Position numbers and translations under genes: made by a program. The notes beneath the pieces are model-generated. The model saw nothing but the letters and a program-made list of their open reading frames with translations, searched no databases and was not told the DNA's origin. A stretch of 16,957 nucleotides of DNA from an uncultured Oscillospiraceae bacterium (lineage in GTDB: Bacteria; Bacillota; Clostridia; Oscillospirales; Ruminococcaceae), in assembly GCA_900539195.1 (NCBI GenBank), contig UQBC01000045.1, positions 1 to 16,957 on the forward strand, read 5' to 3'. Of the stretch, positions 1 through 7,400 are shown one piece after another (the first letter of the stretch is position 1; each line of letters starts with the position of its first letter).

Positions 1-50
1 TCCAATTCTTCTGCAACCTCATCGGCTCTGATAAAAGACTTTTCTGTCAT
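1..50 (-). CDS. Excisionase-like small helix-turn-helix protein, N-terminal fragment
   Basis: Only the first 16 codons lie in the window, reading MTEKSFIRADEVAEEL; the gene continues off the left edge. The ATG (complement 48-50) is preceded by a strong AGGAGG ribosome site at about 57-63 (seen on the minus strand). The opening resembles the small MerR/excisionase-type DNA-binding proteins that accompany integrases in clostridial integrative elements (family knowledge; the fragment is too short to prove it). It is transcribed divergently from the XRE regulator at 333-857, from a consensus promoter at 197-225. If it is an excisionase, an integrase gene should lie nearby, further left. Confidence 0.55.
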   Translation of the reverse strand, partial: MTEKSFIRADEVAEEL

Positions 51-196
51 AAAAATACCTCCTTTATAATTGTTTTGGTTGTTTAGTGTCGGATACTTTC
101 TGGCCGCCATCCGATTTGCCCGAGCGGATATACCATTACCGTGATATATGACGGATATTCAGTTTTTGCAAACAGCTTAACGCTATTTGCTTAATG

Positions 197-225
197 ATTA
201 TACTAAACATATTCCGTTATGTCAA
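197..225 (-). promoter_or_regulatory. Consensus sigma-A promoter for the excisionase-like gene
   Basis: On the minus strand, TTGACA (220-225) is followed by a 17-bp spacer and TATAAT (197-202), a perfect consensus promoter pointing at the gene starting at position 50. This leaves a leader of about 140 nt. The repeated 14-bp element at 199-212 covers part of the -10 and of the spacer, so a bound protein would block RNA polymerase. Confidence 0.8.
199..212. promoter_or_regulatory. Putative operator, copy 1 (TATACTAAACATAT)
   Basis: First of two identical 14-bp copies in the divergent intergenic region. It overlaps the -10 box and spacer of the leftward promoter. The likely binder is the XRE-family regulator encoded at 333-857, by analogy with other divergent element switches; that link is inference. 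Confidence 0.5.
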
Positions 226-267
226 GTGGTTTTCAGAAAAATATTAAACTTTTTTGTTTTACATCTC

Positions 268-297
268 TTGACATATACTAAACATATATGATATACT
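268..297 (+). promoter_or_regulatory. Promoter of the XRE-family regulator gene
   Basis: TTGACA at 268-273 and TATACT at 292-297 are separated by 18 bp. The start codon follows at 333. The second copy of the 14-bp repeat (274-287) fills most of the spacer, which suggests autoregulation. Confidence 0.7.
274..287. promoter_or_regulatory. Putative operator, copy 2 (TATACTAAACATAT)
   Basis: Identical to 199-212 and offset by exactly 75 bp. It lies between the -35 and -10 of the rightward promoter. The two copies give the divergent promoters a matched control site. Confidence 0.5.
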
Positions 298-332
298 GAT
301 TGCACATTACATAAATAAGGAGTGCGATTTTT

Positions 333-857
333 ATGGCGATTGGTGAGAGAATAAGGTTCTTTCGTAATCTTTGCGGAATGACGCAGAAATATTTAGGACA
401 GGTGGTCGGATTTCCTGAAAAGACTGCCGATATTCGTATGGCACAATATGAAAGCGGTTCAAGAACACCTAAAACAGACTTAACAAATAAGCTAGCAGAA
501 GTTTTTGATATATCTCCACAGGCTCTTTCTGTTCCCGACATTGACAGCTATATAGGCTTAATGCACACCTTGTTTACATTAGAGGACAGATATGGATTGA
601 CAATAGTAAAGACTGAAAACGGTGTTTCAATGTATGCAGACCCTCGCAAGGGAAATGACGCTGCCGAGCTTTCGGAAATGCTTAATGCGTGGGCTGAACA
701 ATCCGAGAAATATCATAACGGCGACATTAACCGTGACGAATATGACAAGTGGCGCTACAATTATCCGAAGTATGATGAAGCTTCCGGTTTTGTGAAAGTA
801 CCGTCACAGAATCTCAGCGATGCTATGGTTGAAGCGTTTAAGGATAAGTTAAAATAA
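333..857 (+). CDS. XRE-family helix-turn-helix transcriptional regulator
   Basis: A 174-residue protein. The N-terminal 70 residues form a cro/cI-type helix-turn-helix: GERIRFFRNLCGMTQKYLG is helices 1-2, AQYESGSRTPK the helix-3 region, followed by LTNKLAEVFDISPQAL. The remainder is an acidic and aromatic C-terminal region of unknown role, probably for dimerisation or ligand sensing. The start is supported by AAGGAG at 317-322, ten bases upstream of the ATG. It is divergent from an excisionase-like gene and ends just before a strong terminator. Similar regulators are frequent in clostridial conjugative and integrative elements. It likely binds the 14-bp repeats in the divergent promoter region (inference). 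The family is confident; the biological role is not. Confidence 0.85.
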   Translation: MAIGERIRFFRNLCGMTQKYLGQVVGFPEKTADIRMAQYESGSRTPKTDLTNKLAEVFDISPQALSVPDIDSYIGLMHTLFTLEDRYGLTIVKTENGVSMYADPRKGNDAAELSEMLNAWAEQSEKYHNGDINRDEYDKWRYNYPKYDEASGFVKVPSQNLSDAMVEAFKDKLK

Positions 858-870
858 TTGCAAACGACAA

Positions 871-908
871 AAACCCCGTACTGACTTTAATCCGTCAGTA
901 CGGGGTTT
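871..908. terminator. Bidirectional Rho-independent terminator after the XRE regulator
   Basis: A perfect 15-bp stem, AAACCCCGTACTGAC (871-885) with its complement at 894-908, and an 8-nt loop. An A-rich left flank and T-rich right flank would allow it to work on both strands, 13 bp after the regulator stop codon. Confidence 0.85.
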
Positions 909-995
909 AATGTTAATATGGTATTTTTGCGAGCCACAAGATATTACTTTTTACTCACAAACCACTCGATACACACGATAAAGGGTACCGAGTAG

Positions 996-1017
996 AATCT
1001 TATCAAAATCTTATCAA
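996..1017. repeat. Two tandem copies of AATCTTATCAA
   Basis: The 11-mer AATCTTATCAA occurs at 996-1006 and again immediately at 1007-1017, so the copies sit about one helical turn apart. It lies in the non-coding gap between the island-like regulator and the guaA 3' end. Such arrays are typical of arm-type integrase or excisionase binding sites, which is the interpretation offered here, without proof. Confidence 0.6.
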
Positions 1018-1035
1018 CGGGCTCTTCGAAAACCT

Positions 1036-1063
1036 TGAAACCCTTGATATTACTGGGGTTTCA
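1036..1063 (+). terminator. Hairpin just downstream of guaA, possible terminator
   Basis: TGAAACCC (1036-1043) pairs with GGGTTTCA (1056-1063) across a 12-nt loop, followed on the plus strand by GACTTTTTC. The U-run suits transcripts entering from the left rather than guaA itself, which runs on the minus strand. It could equally be part of a recombination site. Confidence 0.4.
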
Positions 1064-1075
1064 GACTTTTTCAAT

Positions 1076-1091
1076 TTATTCCCACTCAATA
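1076..1091. other. Putative attachment-site core at the guaA 3' end
   Basis: The final guaA codons (encoding TIEWE and the stop) lie here. The guaA 3' end is an established integration target of tyrosine-recombinase genomic islands. The adjacent gene pair looks mobile, and a 9-of-10 match to CCACTCAATA (1082-1091) occurs at 962-971 (CCACTCGATA). The second att copy would lie outside the window, so the core cannot be defined from this sequence alone. Confidence 0.3.
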
Positions 1092-2635
1092 GTCGCCGGC
1101 GGCTTGCTTGTAATATCGTAACAGATTCTGTTGATATTCTTGACCTCGTTTACAATTCTTACGCTTGCCTTTTCAAGCACGTCATAAGGTATCCTTGCAA
1201 AGTCGGCGGTCATAAAGTCGCTGGTCGTAACGCCTCTTAATGCGAGGGTGTAGTCATAAGTTCTGTCGTCGCCCATAACGCCTACAGAACGCATATTTGT
1301 AAGTACCGCAAAGTACTGGTTGATGCTGCGGTCAAGACCAGCGTTTGCGATCTCCTCACGGAAGATGTAGTCTGCGTCCTGGAGAGTTGCCAGCTTTTCA
1401 CGGGTGATCTCGCCGATGATTCTGATAGCAAGACCGGGTCCGGGGAACGGCTGACGCCATACAAGTACGTCTGACAGACCAAGCTCAGTACCGAGCTTTC
1501 TTACCTCGTCCTTGAATAAAAGGCGGAGCGGCTCGATTATTTCCTTGAAGTCAACATAGTCGGGCAGACCGCCTACGTTGTGGTGCGACTTTATAACTGC
1601 GGCATCGCCTGTACCGCTTTCGATAACATCGGGGTAAATCGTACCCTGTACAAGAAAATCGACCTTGCCGATCTTCTTTGCTTCTTCCTCAAATACACGG
1701 ATGAATTCTTCACCGATGGTCTTTCTCTTTGTTTCAGGGTCGGATACACCTTCAAGCTTGCCGATAAAACGATCTGCGGCATTTACTCTGATGAAGTTTA
1801 CGTCCCAGTCCTTAAATGCCTGTTCGACCTCGTCGCCCTCGTTCTTTCTCATAAAGCCGTGATCGACGAACACGCAGGTTAGCTGGTTGCCGACTGCCTT
1901 TGAAAGCAGTGCGCAAGCTACCGAACTGTCAACGCCGCCCGAAAGAGCGAGCAGTACCTTGCCGTCACCGACTTTTTCACGGATCTGCTTTATAGCTTCC
2001 TCCGCATAGTTCTTCATTGTCCAGTCGCCCTTGCAGTGACATACTTTATAAAGGAAGTTTCCGAGCATATCAAAGCCCTGCTCGGTGTGGTTTACTTCGG
2101 GGTGGAACTGTGTAGCGTAAAATCCCTTTTCAACGTTCTCGATTGCGGCATAGGGGCATTTGTCGCTGTGACCTACAGCCTTGAAGCCTTCAGGGAGAAC
2201 CTCGATGTAGTCGTTGTGGCTCATCCATACGACAGAGTTTTTCTTAAGACCGTCAAATACGGCACATTCCGTATCAAATTCGCACTCTGTTCTGCCGAAT
2301 TCAGCGGCGGCGTTTTCGTTAGCCTTGCCGATAGTACCGCCAAGACCGTAAACCATAAACTGCGCACCGTAGCAGATACCGAATATCGGTACGCCGAGTT
2401 CAAATATTTCTTTTGTCATTCTGGGGGAGTCGTCAAGATATACGCTTCTCGGACCGCCGGTGAAGATGATGCCCTTAGGATTCTTTGCCTTTATCTGCTC
2501 GATAGGTGTCTTGTATGAGATGACCTCGCAGTATATGTTATGCTCTCTGACTCTGCGTGCGATAAGCTGATTGTACTGACCGCCGAAGTCAATGACGAGT
2601 ACGAGCTCGTGCTCGCTTGTTGAAAATTCCGCCAT
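1076..2635 (-). CDS. guaA: GMP synthase (glutamine-hydrolysing)
   Basis: Converts XMP, glutamine and ATP to GMP, the last step of de novo guanine nucleotide synthesis in the cytoplasm. The 519 residues match the usual bacterial length. Residues about 11-200 are the class I glutamine amidotransferase domain, with DFGGQYNQLIARRVRE near the start, nucleophile Cys88 in GICYGAQ, and the His178/Glu180 pair in FHPEVNH. The PP-loop pyrophosphatase motif SGGVDSS is at 232-238. The C-terminal dimerisation and XMP-binding domain ends in the highly conserved PPATIEWE. A ribosome site AAGGAAAGGAAA sits upstream of the ATG, with a promoter at 2716-2744. The gene is intact despite the apparent island at its 3' end. 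I see no purine riboswitch in the roughly 80-nt leader. Confidence 0.98.
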   Translation of the reverse strand: MAEFSTSEHELVLVIDFGGQYNQLIARRVREHNIYCEVISYKTPIEQIKAKNPKGIIFTGGPRSVYLDDSPRMTKEIFELGVPIFGICYGAQFMVYGLGGTIGKANENAAAEFGRTECEFDTECAVFDGLKKNSVVWMSHNDYIEVLPEGFKAVGHSDKCPYAAIENVEKGFYATQFHPEVNHTEQGFDMLGNFLYKVCHCKGDWTMKNYAEEAIKQIREKVGDGKVLLALSGGVDSSVACALLSKAVGNQLTCVFVDHGFMRKNEGDEVEQAFKDWDVNFIRVNAADRFIGKLEGVSDPETKRKTIGEEFIRVFEEEAKKIGKVDFLVQGTIYPDVIESGTGDAAVIKSHHNVGGLPDYVDFKEIIEPLRLLFKDEVRKLGTELGLSDVLVWRQPFPGPGLAIRIIGEITREKLATLQDADYIFREEIANAGLDRSINQYFAVLTNMRSVGVMGDDRTYDYTLALRGVTTSDFMTADFARIPYDVLEKASVRIVNEVKNINRICYDITSKPPATIEWE

Positions 2636-2715
2636 TTTTCAGTTTCCTTTCCTTCTTGTCTTTGGGGATTCAAGTGCGAAAAACCGCACCGATGGTGATA
2701 TTACATATTTCTTAA

Positions 2716-2744
2716 AGTATAACATATCCCATCGTTTTTTGCAA
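2716..2744 (-). promoter_or_regulatory. Likely guaA promoter
   Basis: On the minus strand, TTGCAA (2739-2744) and TATACT (2716-2721) are separated by 17 bp, about 80 bp upstream of the guaA start. The -35 matches consensus at four of six positions, the -10 at five of six. Confidence 0.6.
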
Positions 2745-2787
2745 CTTGTTTTTGAAAAAATAAAATCAGTAACGGTTACGGATTATC

Positions 2788-2816
2788 TTGACAAATCCCT
2801 TTGTATGTGCTAAAAT
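2788..2816 (+). promoter_or_regulatory. trxA promoter
   Basis: TTGACA (2788-2793), a 17-bp spacer and TAAAAT (2811-2816), about 80 bp before the thioredoxin start. It diverges from the guaA promoter. Confidence 0.75.
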
Positions 2817-2898
2817 CATATTCAGAATAAGTGCGATAAATTTACGCACTATATTCTTTGGAAAGCAATAAACCAAAAAATGAAAGGAAGTATCAATT

Positions 2899-3207
2899 AT
2901 GAGCCATATAGATGTAACGTCAGAAAACTTCAAGGAAGAGGTTTTACAGTCCGATAAGCCGGTTTTAGTGGATTTCTGGGCATCGTGGTGCGGTCCGTGC
3001 AGAATGCTCAGCCCTGTGCTTGAGGAGCTTGGAGAAGAGCACCCTGAAATAAAAATCTGCAAGGTAAATACGGATGATGAACGTGAGCTTGCAATGAGCT
3101 TCGGCATAGATTCTATACCCTGCGTAATATCTTTTCAGGGCGGTAAACAGATAGACAAATCGGTAGGTTTTGTCAGCAAGGACAAGTTGCTCGCTTTACT
3201 CGACTAA
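2899..3207 (+). CDS. trxA: Thioredoxin
   Basis: A cytoplasmic dithiol-disulfide oxidoreductase of 102 residues, the standard size. The active site WCGPC has Cys31 and Cys34, preceded by VLVDFWASW. The cis-proline loop is SIP at 72-74, and the C-terminal beta strand and helix end in KDKLLALLD. Unusually, the residue after the cis-proline is Cys75, where most thioredoxins have Thr, and there is a further Cys54. A GAAAGGAAG ribosome site lies at about 2882-2890. The next gene is a ferredoxin rather than a thioredoxin reductase, so the electron donor is not evident here. I found no convincing terminator between this gene and the ferredoxin promoter. Confidence 0.96.
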   Translation: MSHIDVTSENFKEEVLQSDKPVLVDFWASWCGPCRMLSPVLEELGEEHPEIKICKVNTDDERELAMSFGIDSIPCVISFQGGKQIDKSVGFVSKDKLLALLD

Positions 3208-3318
3208 AACTGCAAAGCAAGACGGGGAGCGGTTTTACAGTTGCTTAACGCTAACTTGAAAATGGCGTAAATTTTCAGAAAAAAGCGTGATATTTCAATA
3301 TAAATTTATCAAAAGGAC

Positions 3319-3346
3319 TTGATTTTTTCCGAAATTGTGTTACAAT
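3319..3346 (+). promoter_or_regulatory. Ferredoxin gene promoter
   Basis: TTGATT (3319-3324), a 16-bp spacer and TACAAT (3341-3346) with an extended-10 TG at 3338-3339. The start codon is about 50 bp downstream. Confidence 0.7.
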
Positions 3347-3398
3347 ATAAACAAGTCATATAACTCTATGACAAAAAATCACAAGGAGGATCATTCCG

Positions 3399-3569
3399 AT
3401 GGCTTATAAAATTTCTGATGATTGCATCGCTTGCGGCGCTTGCGCTGCTCAGTGCCCCGTTGAGGCAATTTCTGAAGGTGACGGCAAGTACGTTATCGAC
3501 GCTGACACATGTGTTAGCTGCGGTGCTTGTGCAGGTGTATGTCCCGTTGGCGCACCCGCTGAGGACTAA
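3399..3569 (+). CDS. 2[4Fe-4S] ferredoxin, clostridial type
   Basis: A small electron carrier of 56 residues beginning MAYKISDDCIACGACAAQCP. It has two CxxCxxC...CP cluster motifs: Cys9, 12, 15 and 19, then Cys38, 41, 44 and 48. These ligands would bind two low-potential 4Fe-4S clusters, as in the classic clostridial ferredoxins that serve pyruvate:ferredoxin oxidoreductase and hydrogenases. AAGGAGG at 3383-3389 gives an ideal nine-base spacing to the ATG. The gene has its own promoter and terminator, so it is probably monocistronic and highly expressed. It is short enough to be missed by length-filtered gene calling. Confidence 0.96.
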   Translation: MAYKISDDCIACGACAAQCPVEAISEGDGKYVIDADTCVSCGACAGVCPVGAPAED

Positions 3570-3583
3570 TTTTTACATTAAAG

Positions 3584-3616
3584 ACAGCCATGAGTTAGTA
3601 GCTTATGGCTGTTTTC
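3584..3616 (+). terminator. Ferredoxin terminator
   Basis: ACAGCCATGAG (3584-3594) pairs with CTTATGGCTGT (3602-3612), with one G-T wobble and a 7-nt loop, followed by TTTCTTTA. Confidence 0.8.
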
Positions 3617-3627
3617 TTTACTGTTTG

Positions 3628-3641
3628 TGAAAACGTTAACA
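3628..3641 (+). promoter_or_regulatory. Catabolite-responsive element (cre)-like operator
   Basis: TGAAAACGTTAACA matches the CcpA cre consensus TGNAANCGNWNNCW at every defined position. It lies 37 bp before the DUF4867 start. Other LacI-family regulators bind similar sites, so the binder could be CcpA or a sugar-specific repressor. A small GCAGAA/TTCTGC stem with a three-base loop follows at 3643-3657. Confidence 0.65.
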
Positions 3642-3678
3642 CGCAGAAGAATTCTGCAAGTTAAAAGGAGAATCTGAT

Positions 3679-4314
3679 ATGAAGATATATTCAGTAAACG
3701 ATAAGGAATTTGCCGTATACGGCAAGGTACATACCGGCTATGACGTCAGCGACCTGCTTTCAGCGCTTGACAAGAGCACGCCGTTACCCGATGCTGTAGG
3801 ATATGTTCCGAGCGAGGCGGCGCTTGAAAATACAAAGCTGTTCGGACTTTTGCAGAACAACGCTTACGGCGGTATGCCTATCCAGCTTGGTTGGTGCAAT
3901 GGTCACAACACAAAGCTGAACTGCCTTGAGTATCACCGTGACAGCGAGTTCAACATAGGTCTGTATGATTTTATTCTGCTCGTTGCTAAAGAGGATGATA
4001 TTGTTGACGGCAAGCTTGACACTTCAAGGGTCAAGGCATTCAAGGCGAAGGCAGGAGATGTTGTCGAGGTTTATGCAACAACACTGCATTACGCTCCCTG
4101 CAATGCGACTAAGGACGGATGCTTCAAGGTGGTAATCGCACTGCCTAAGGGTACAAACGGCGCAAAGCCCAACATTACACCCGTATATGAAGAAGATAAG
4201 ACGCTCTGGGCTTGCAACAAATGGTTACTTGCTCATGCAGAAAGCGATGAGGCAAAGCAGGGCGCTTATGTAGGTCTTACAGGCGTGAATGTCGATATCA
4301 AGGATATCATATAA
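3679..4314 (+). CDS. DUF4867 family protein (cupin-like, sugar-metabolism associated)
   Basis: A 211-residue soluble protein that I recognise as DUF4867, a cupin-like family of Firmicutes with no established reaction. Candidate metal ligands cluster in HNTKLNCLEYHRDSE (His76, Glu84, His86, Glu90) and TLHYAPC (His137), an arrangement like metal-dependent cupin isomerases and lyases. No signal peptide or membrane segment is visible. AAGGAG at 3665-3670 supports the ATG. The upstream cre-like operator indicates control by carbon source, which agrees with the family's tendency to occur near sugar catabolic genes. Here the gene stands alone between two terminators. Family assignment is fairly sure; a sugar isomerase or lyase activity is inference only. 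Confidence 0.8.
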   Translation: MKIYSVNDKEFAVYGKVHTGYDVSDLLSALDKSTPLPDAVGYVPSEAALENTKLFGLLQNNAYGGMPIQLGWCNGHNTKLNCLEYHRDSEFNIGLYDFILLVAKEDDIVDGKLDTSRVKAFKAKAGDVVEVYATTLHYAPCNATKDGCFKVVIALPKGTNGAKPNITPVYEEDKTLWACNKWLLAHAESDEAKQGAYVGLTGVNVDIKDII

Positions 4315-4331
4315 ACAATTTGCTATGATAT

Positions 4332-4368
4332 AAAGCCGTACCGGTGCAGACTACATTGGTACGGCTTT
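4332..4368 (+). terminator. Terminator after the DUF4867 gene
   Basis: AAAGCCGTACC (4332-4342) pairs with GGTACGGCTTT (4358-4368), 11 bp without mismatch and extendable by wobble pairs. It lies 17 bp after the stop codon. Confidence 0.75.
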
Positions 4369-4383
4369 CGCTGTATAAAATAA

Positions 4384-4410
4384 TAACCGCTCTGTTTCCG
4401 GAGCGGTTAC
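4384..4410 (-). terminator. Terminator of the SNF2-like/GHKL ATPase operon
   Basis: TAACCGCTC (4384-4392) pairs with GAGCGGTTA (4401-4409). On the minus strand the stem is followed by TTATTTTATA. It lies just past the ATPase stop codon and converges with the DUF4867 terminator. Confidence 0.75.
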
Positions 4411-4414
4411 ATAT

Positions 4415-7400
4415 TTAATTCTGTGCTTCTGAATCGCTGTTGTCGGAATTATCTGTAGCATACTCATCCGACAGGTTATCTTCTATCCACTTAGCCATCA
4501 TAAGAGGTGAAAGAATGATATCCATTGTCTTCTGTTCGCCGTCGCTTACGCTTTCCATAGTGACTATCTCACCCTTTTCACGTCCTTCGCTGCCTATGAT
4601 ATCATATGTCAGCTGGCAACGGTACTTGATAGTGCAGAGGAGGAACTCGGGCGGGATAACCTCGCAGGTGGAGATCTCGTCAAGCCATATAAACGGGCTC
4701 ATACCGCCTATGCTGATGTCCTCGATAATCCAACCGCTTGCGGCGTAGGAGTCATTTGCGCACATATAAAGGGAGAACTTGAATTTTTCTTCTCTGTCAT
4801 CCTTGAAAAGACCGACTTCAAAGCTCTTTATAACATAGTTGTTGATAATGCTTGACTCAAATCCGCAGCAGGAGCAGGTTCCGCCGTAGCCGAACATTGT
4901 ACCGTTTATGTCCTTTGCAAAGTAATTGCGGTATATACGCAGATTTGAAAGGCTGCGCAGTGCCTTGTACTTTGTACGCAGGAACTGTAATTCATCTGCG
5001 GTAATTGAAGGCAGAGGCTTGTAATAGTACGGGATCTGATCAAGCAGTACCTGGTTCGGTTCTTCAGTGCTTGAATAGAACTGGCTGAGAACGTTGTTGT
5101 TTTCGCCTGTAAGCAGATACTCTACGTACTTTGCAAACTCAGGCTTGGTGCAGTCGTCACGCAGTACAACGTACTTTGTGATATTCTTGCGTTCCTCGTC
5201 TGTTATCGGGTCGTTTATATCAATGATACGGATAATCTTGTCTTTTTCACCGAGAAGTGCTATGCGGGGGATTTTAAGGTCGCATATGTAGAGATTCGGG
5301 ATAACTGCCGATACCTTTTCATCGGTGAGATCGCTTTCGCGCAGTAAGCTCATCAGAGATGACTTCTCAAATGAGTAGCCCGATTTCATAAACGAAAAGT
5401 CGAATACACGTCCGTTGAACATACCGCAGTTGATAAGTGCGTATACATCGCCGATTATTTCAAGAAGGTCGGCGTTGGTGATACTGCTGGGTATCATAAA
5501 CTGTTTGCCGTAAGCGGCAAATCTGAACTTCTTGTTGATATCGAGCTGGAGCGTTATGTCACTGCCTTGCTGTTTCATCTCACGCAGGAAGGTCATTGTG
5601 TCCTTGCCCTGTGTGAAGCTGTTTATCAGCATATTTATGACTTCGTTGTATATCTGATGATTTTCAAAGCTGTTCTTGTGGGCAACTATGCAGTCGTAAG
5701 CACGTTTCAGGTTATGTACCGTCATACGGGCAACGTCAAAGTTGTGAGTGATATCACGGTAATGTACGTTGAACTGGAAGTACCTCATTCCTATCTTGTA
5801 GTCCTGACCGTACATAGCGTCGAACAGACCCAATGCGCCTATAAGTGCGTCTTCATCTGCAACAGCGTCGTTTATAACGTACTTGCCGAGTTTCAGGCTG
5901 ACTATGCTTCTGAAGCCGAAGCTTAAGTCAAAGTCTTTTATTGCAGGGTTTTTCTCGCTGTCAAGAACATAGGTGTTACCGTCAAAGTTGAAGTTGTAGC
6001 AGAATTCTCTGCCTTCTTCTTCGGTTTCCTCGTCAATCCAGTTGTAGCTTGCCATTATGATGTTTTCAGGCATATCCGCCACATCTTTGCGCATCTTGGC
6101 AAGTTCGTCCTCGATATACTCGGTGAATGCCGCACCGCTTTCGTGCTCCTGTTTTGAAACGTGGTCGGTTATAGAGAAGAAGCCAAGCTGTTTTACCTCG
6201 GAGTATGGCATAGCTTCATTCTTGCCCGGGAGCAGGAGTGATATGCTGTTGTGGAACACACTGCGCAGGTCGCCTACCATTACGCTGGTTGTCAGATAGT
6301 TGCTGAAAAACTCAAACACATAGTGCTTGGGACGCATATAGTACTTTTCTGAATTTGTCCTTTGCAGAAGCTCAAGGACAAAATAACGGGAGTACTTTTC
6401 TATCATGAACTTGAGATCCCTGTTTATAGCCTCTGAAACCTCTTCCTCGCATTCGTGGCGTATACCGGTTCTGTGGGTCGTGATATATGAGTTCGGCACG
6501 CTTATGAAGAATGCCGAAAGCTTTTCCTTGATAAAGTCTTCGCCTGTTGACTTGATAAGACCTGTCAGCTCATAGGTAGAGAAGTAGTTGTACTTATCAA
6601 GAAGCACCTTTACTATCGTATCACGTCTTGCGGCTGATACAGCAAACGGAATGAGGTATACAAAGCCCTCGTTTTCGTGCCAGATGAACTCGATAACGCT
6701 CTTGCCGTTCTGAAGAAAACGCACGGTCGGGTCGTCATCGGGAGTTTTCTGGTAGCGGATAACCTTATATACGGCAAGGGGCTTGCCCATATCCATTACG
6801 GCTATATTGAAGGTGCGGCTCGGGTTTTCTGCCTCTCCGAATCTTCCGAGCTGTTTCTTTCTGATAAATGCAAAGCAGAACTCAACAAGGTTGATATATT
6901 CGCCCTTGTGGATCGTAAGATTTACAAGGTTTTCTTTTATCTTAGCCTGTTCTTCTTCGGATACCTTGAAGATTATCTCGGTGCCTTTGAATACGGGGGC
7001 TGTGAGATTAAGTTCTCTTATCTTGAGAATGCCGGCGTCGTTTACTATCCTGAAATTGAAGTTGTTTGAACGCAGCTTCAACCATTCAACATTCATAAAA
7101 ACGCTCTTTGAACCTACACCGAAACGACCTTCTCGGGATTTGTCACCGTCGCTTCTGCCGATACTCAGATAGTAGAGTATCTGTTCAAGCGTGAAACCGT
7201 CCTCGTTGTATGTCAGCCTGATTTCTCCGTTTTGCTCAAAGTTGAAAAGAACCTTGATATCGGGGTCGGAGTAGTAACAGCCGAATGTGTTCTGTAAAAG
7301 TTCTCTGATGATCGACTCTTTAGGATAGTCGCTTACTGACAGAGAAGCGTTGTACGGAGTACGTCCGCCGAATACGGAATTGAAATAATCCTTGAACGGG

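Noticed and set aside
90..114. Inverted repeat TCGGAT/ATCCGA upstream of the excisionase-like gene
   Set aside because: Six base pairs with a 13-nt spacer in a leader of this length is easily expected by chance; kept out of the feature list.
1580..2518. Long plus-strand frames inside guaA
   Set aside because: They are shadows of a clearly coding minus-strand gene, lack ribosome sites and encode cysteine/valine-rich sequences without recognisable domains.
2636..2720. Purine riboswitch in the guaA leader
   Set aside because: The leader is about 80 nt and shows no three-way-junction architecture or conserved purine-aptamer loops.
3208..3300. Possible terminator or small RNA between trxA and the ferredoxin promoter
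   Set aside because: Only short, interrupted complementarities (for example AAGCAA/TTGCTT) are present and no U-run follows.
5567..7172. Several 100-130 residue plus-strand frames opposite the GHKL ATPase gene
   Set aside because: The minus-strand protein is continuous with conserved ATPase motifs; the opposite frames have no initiation signals or familiar domains.
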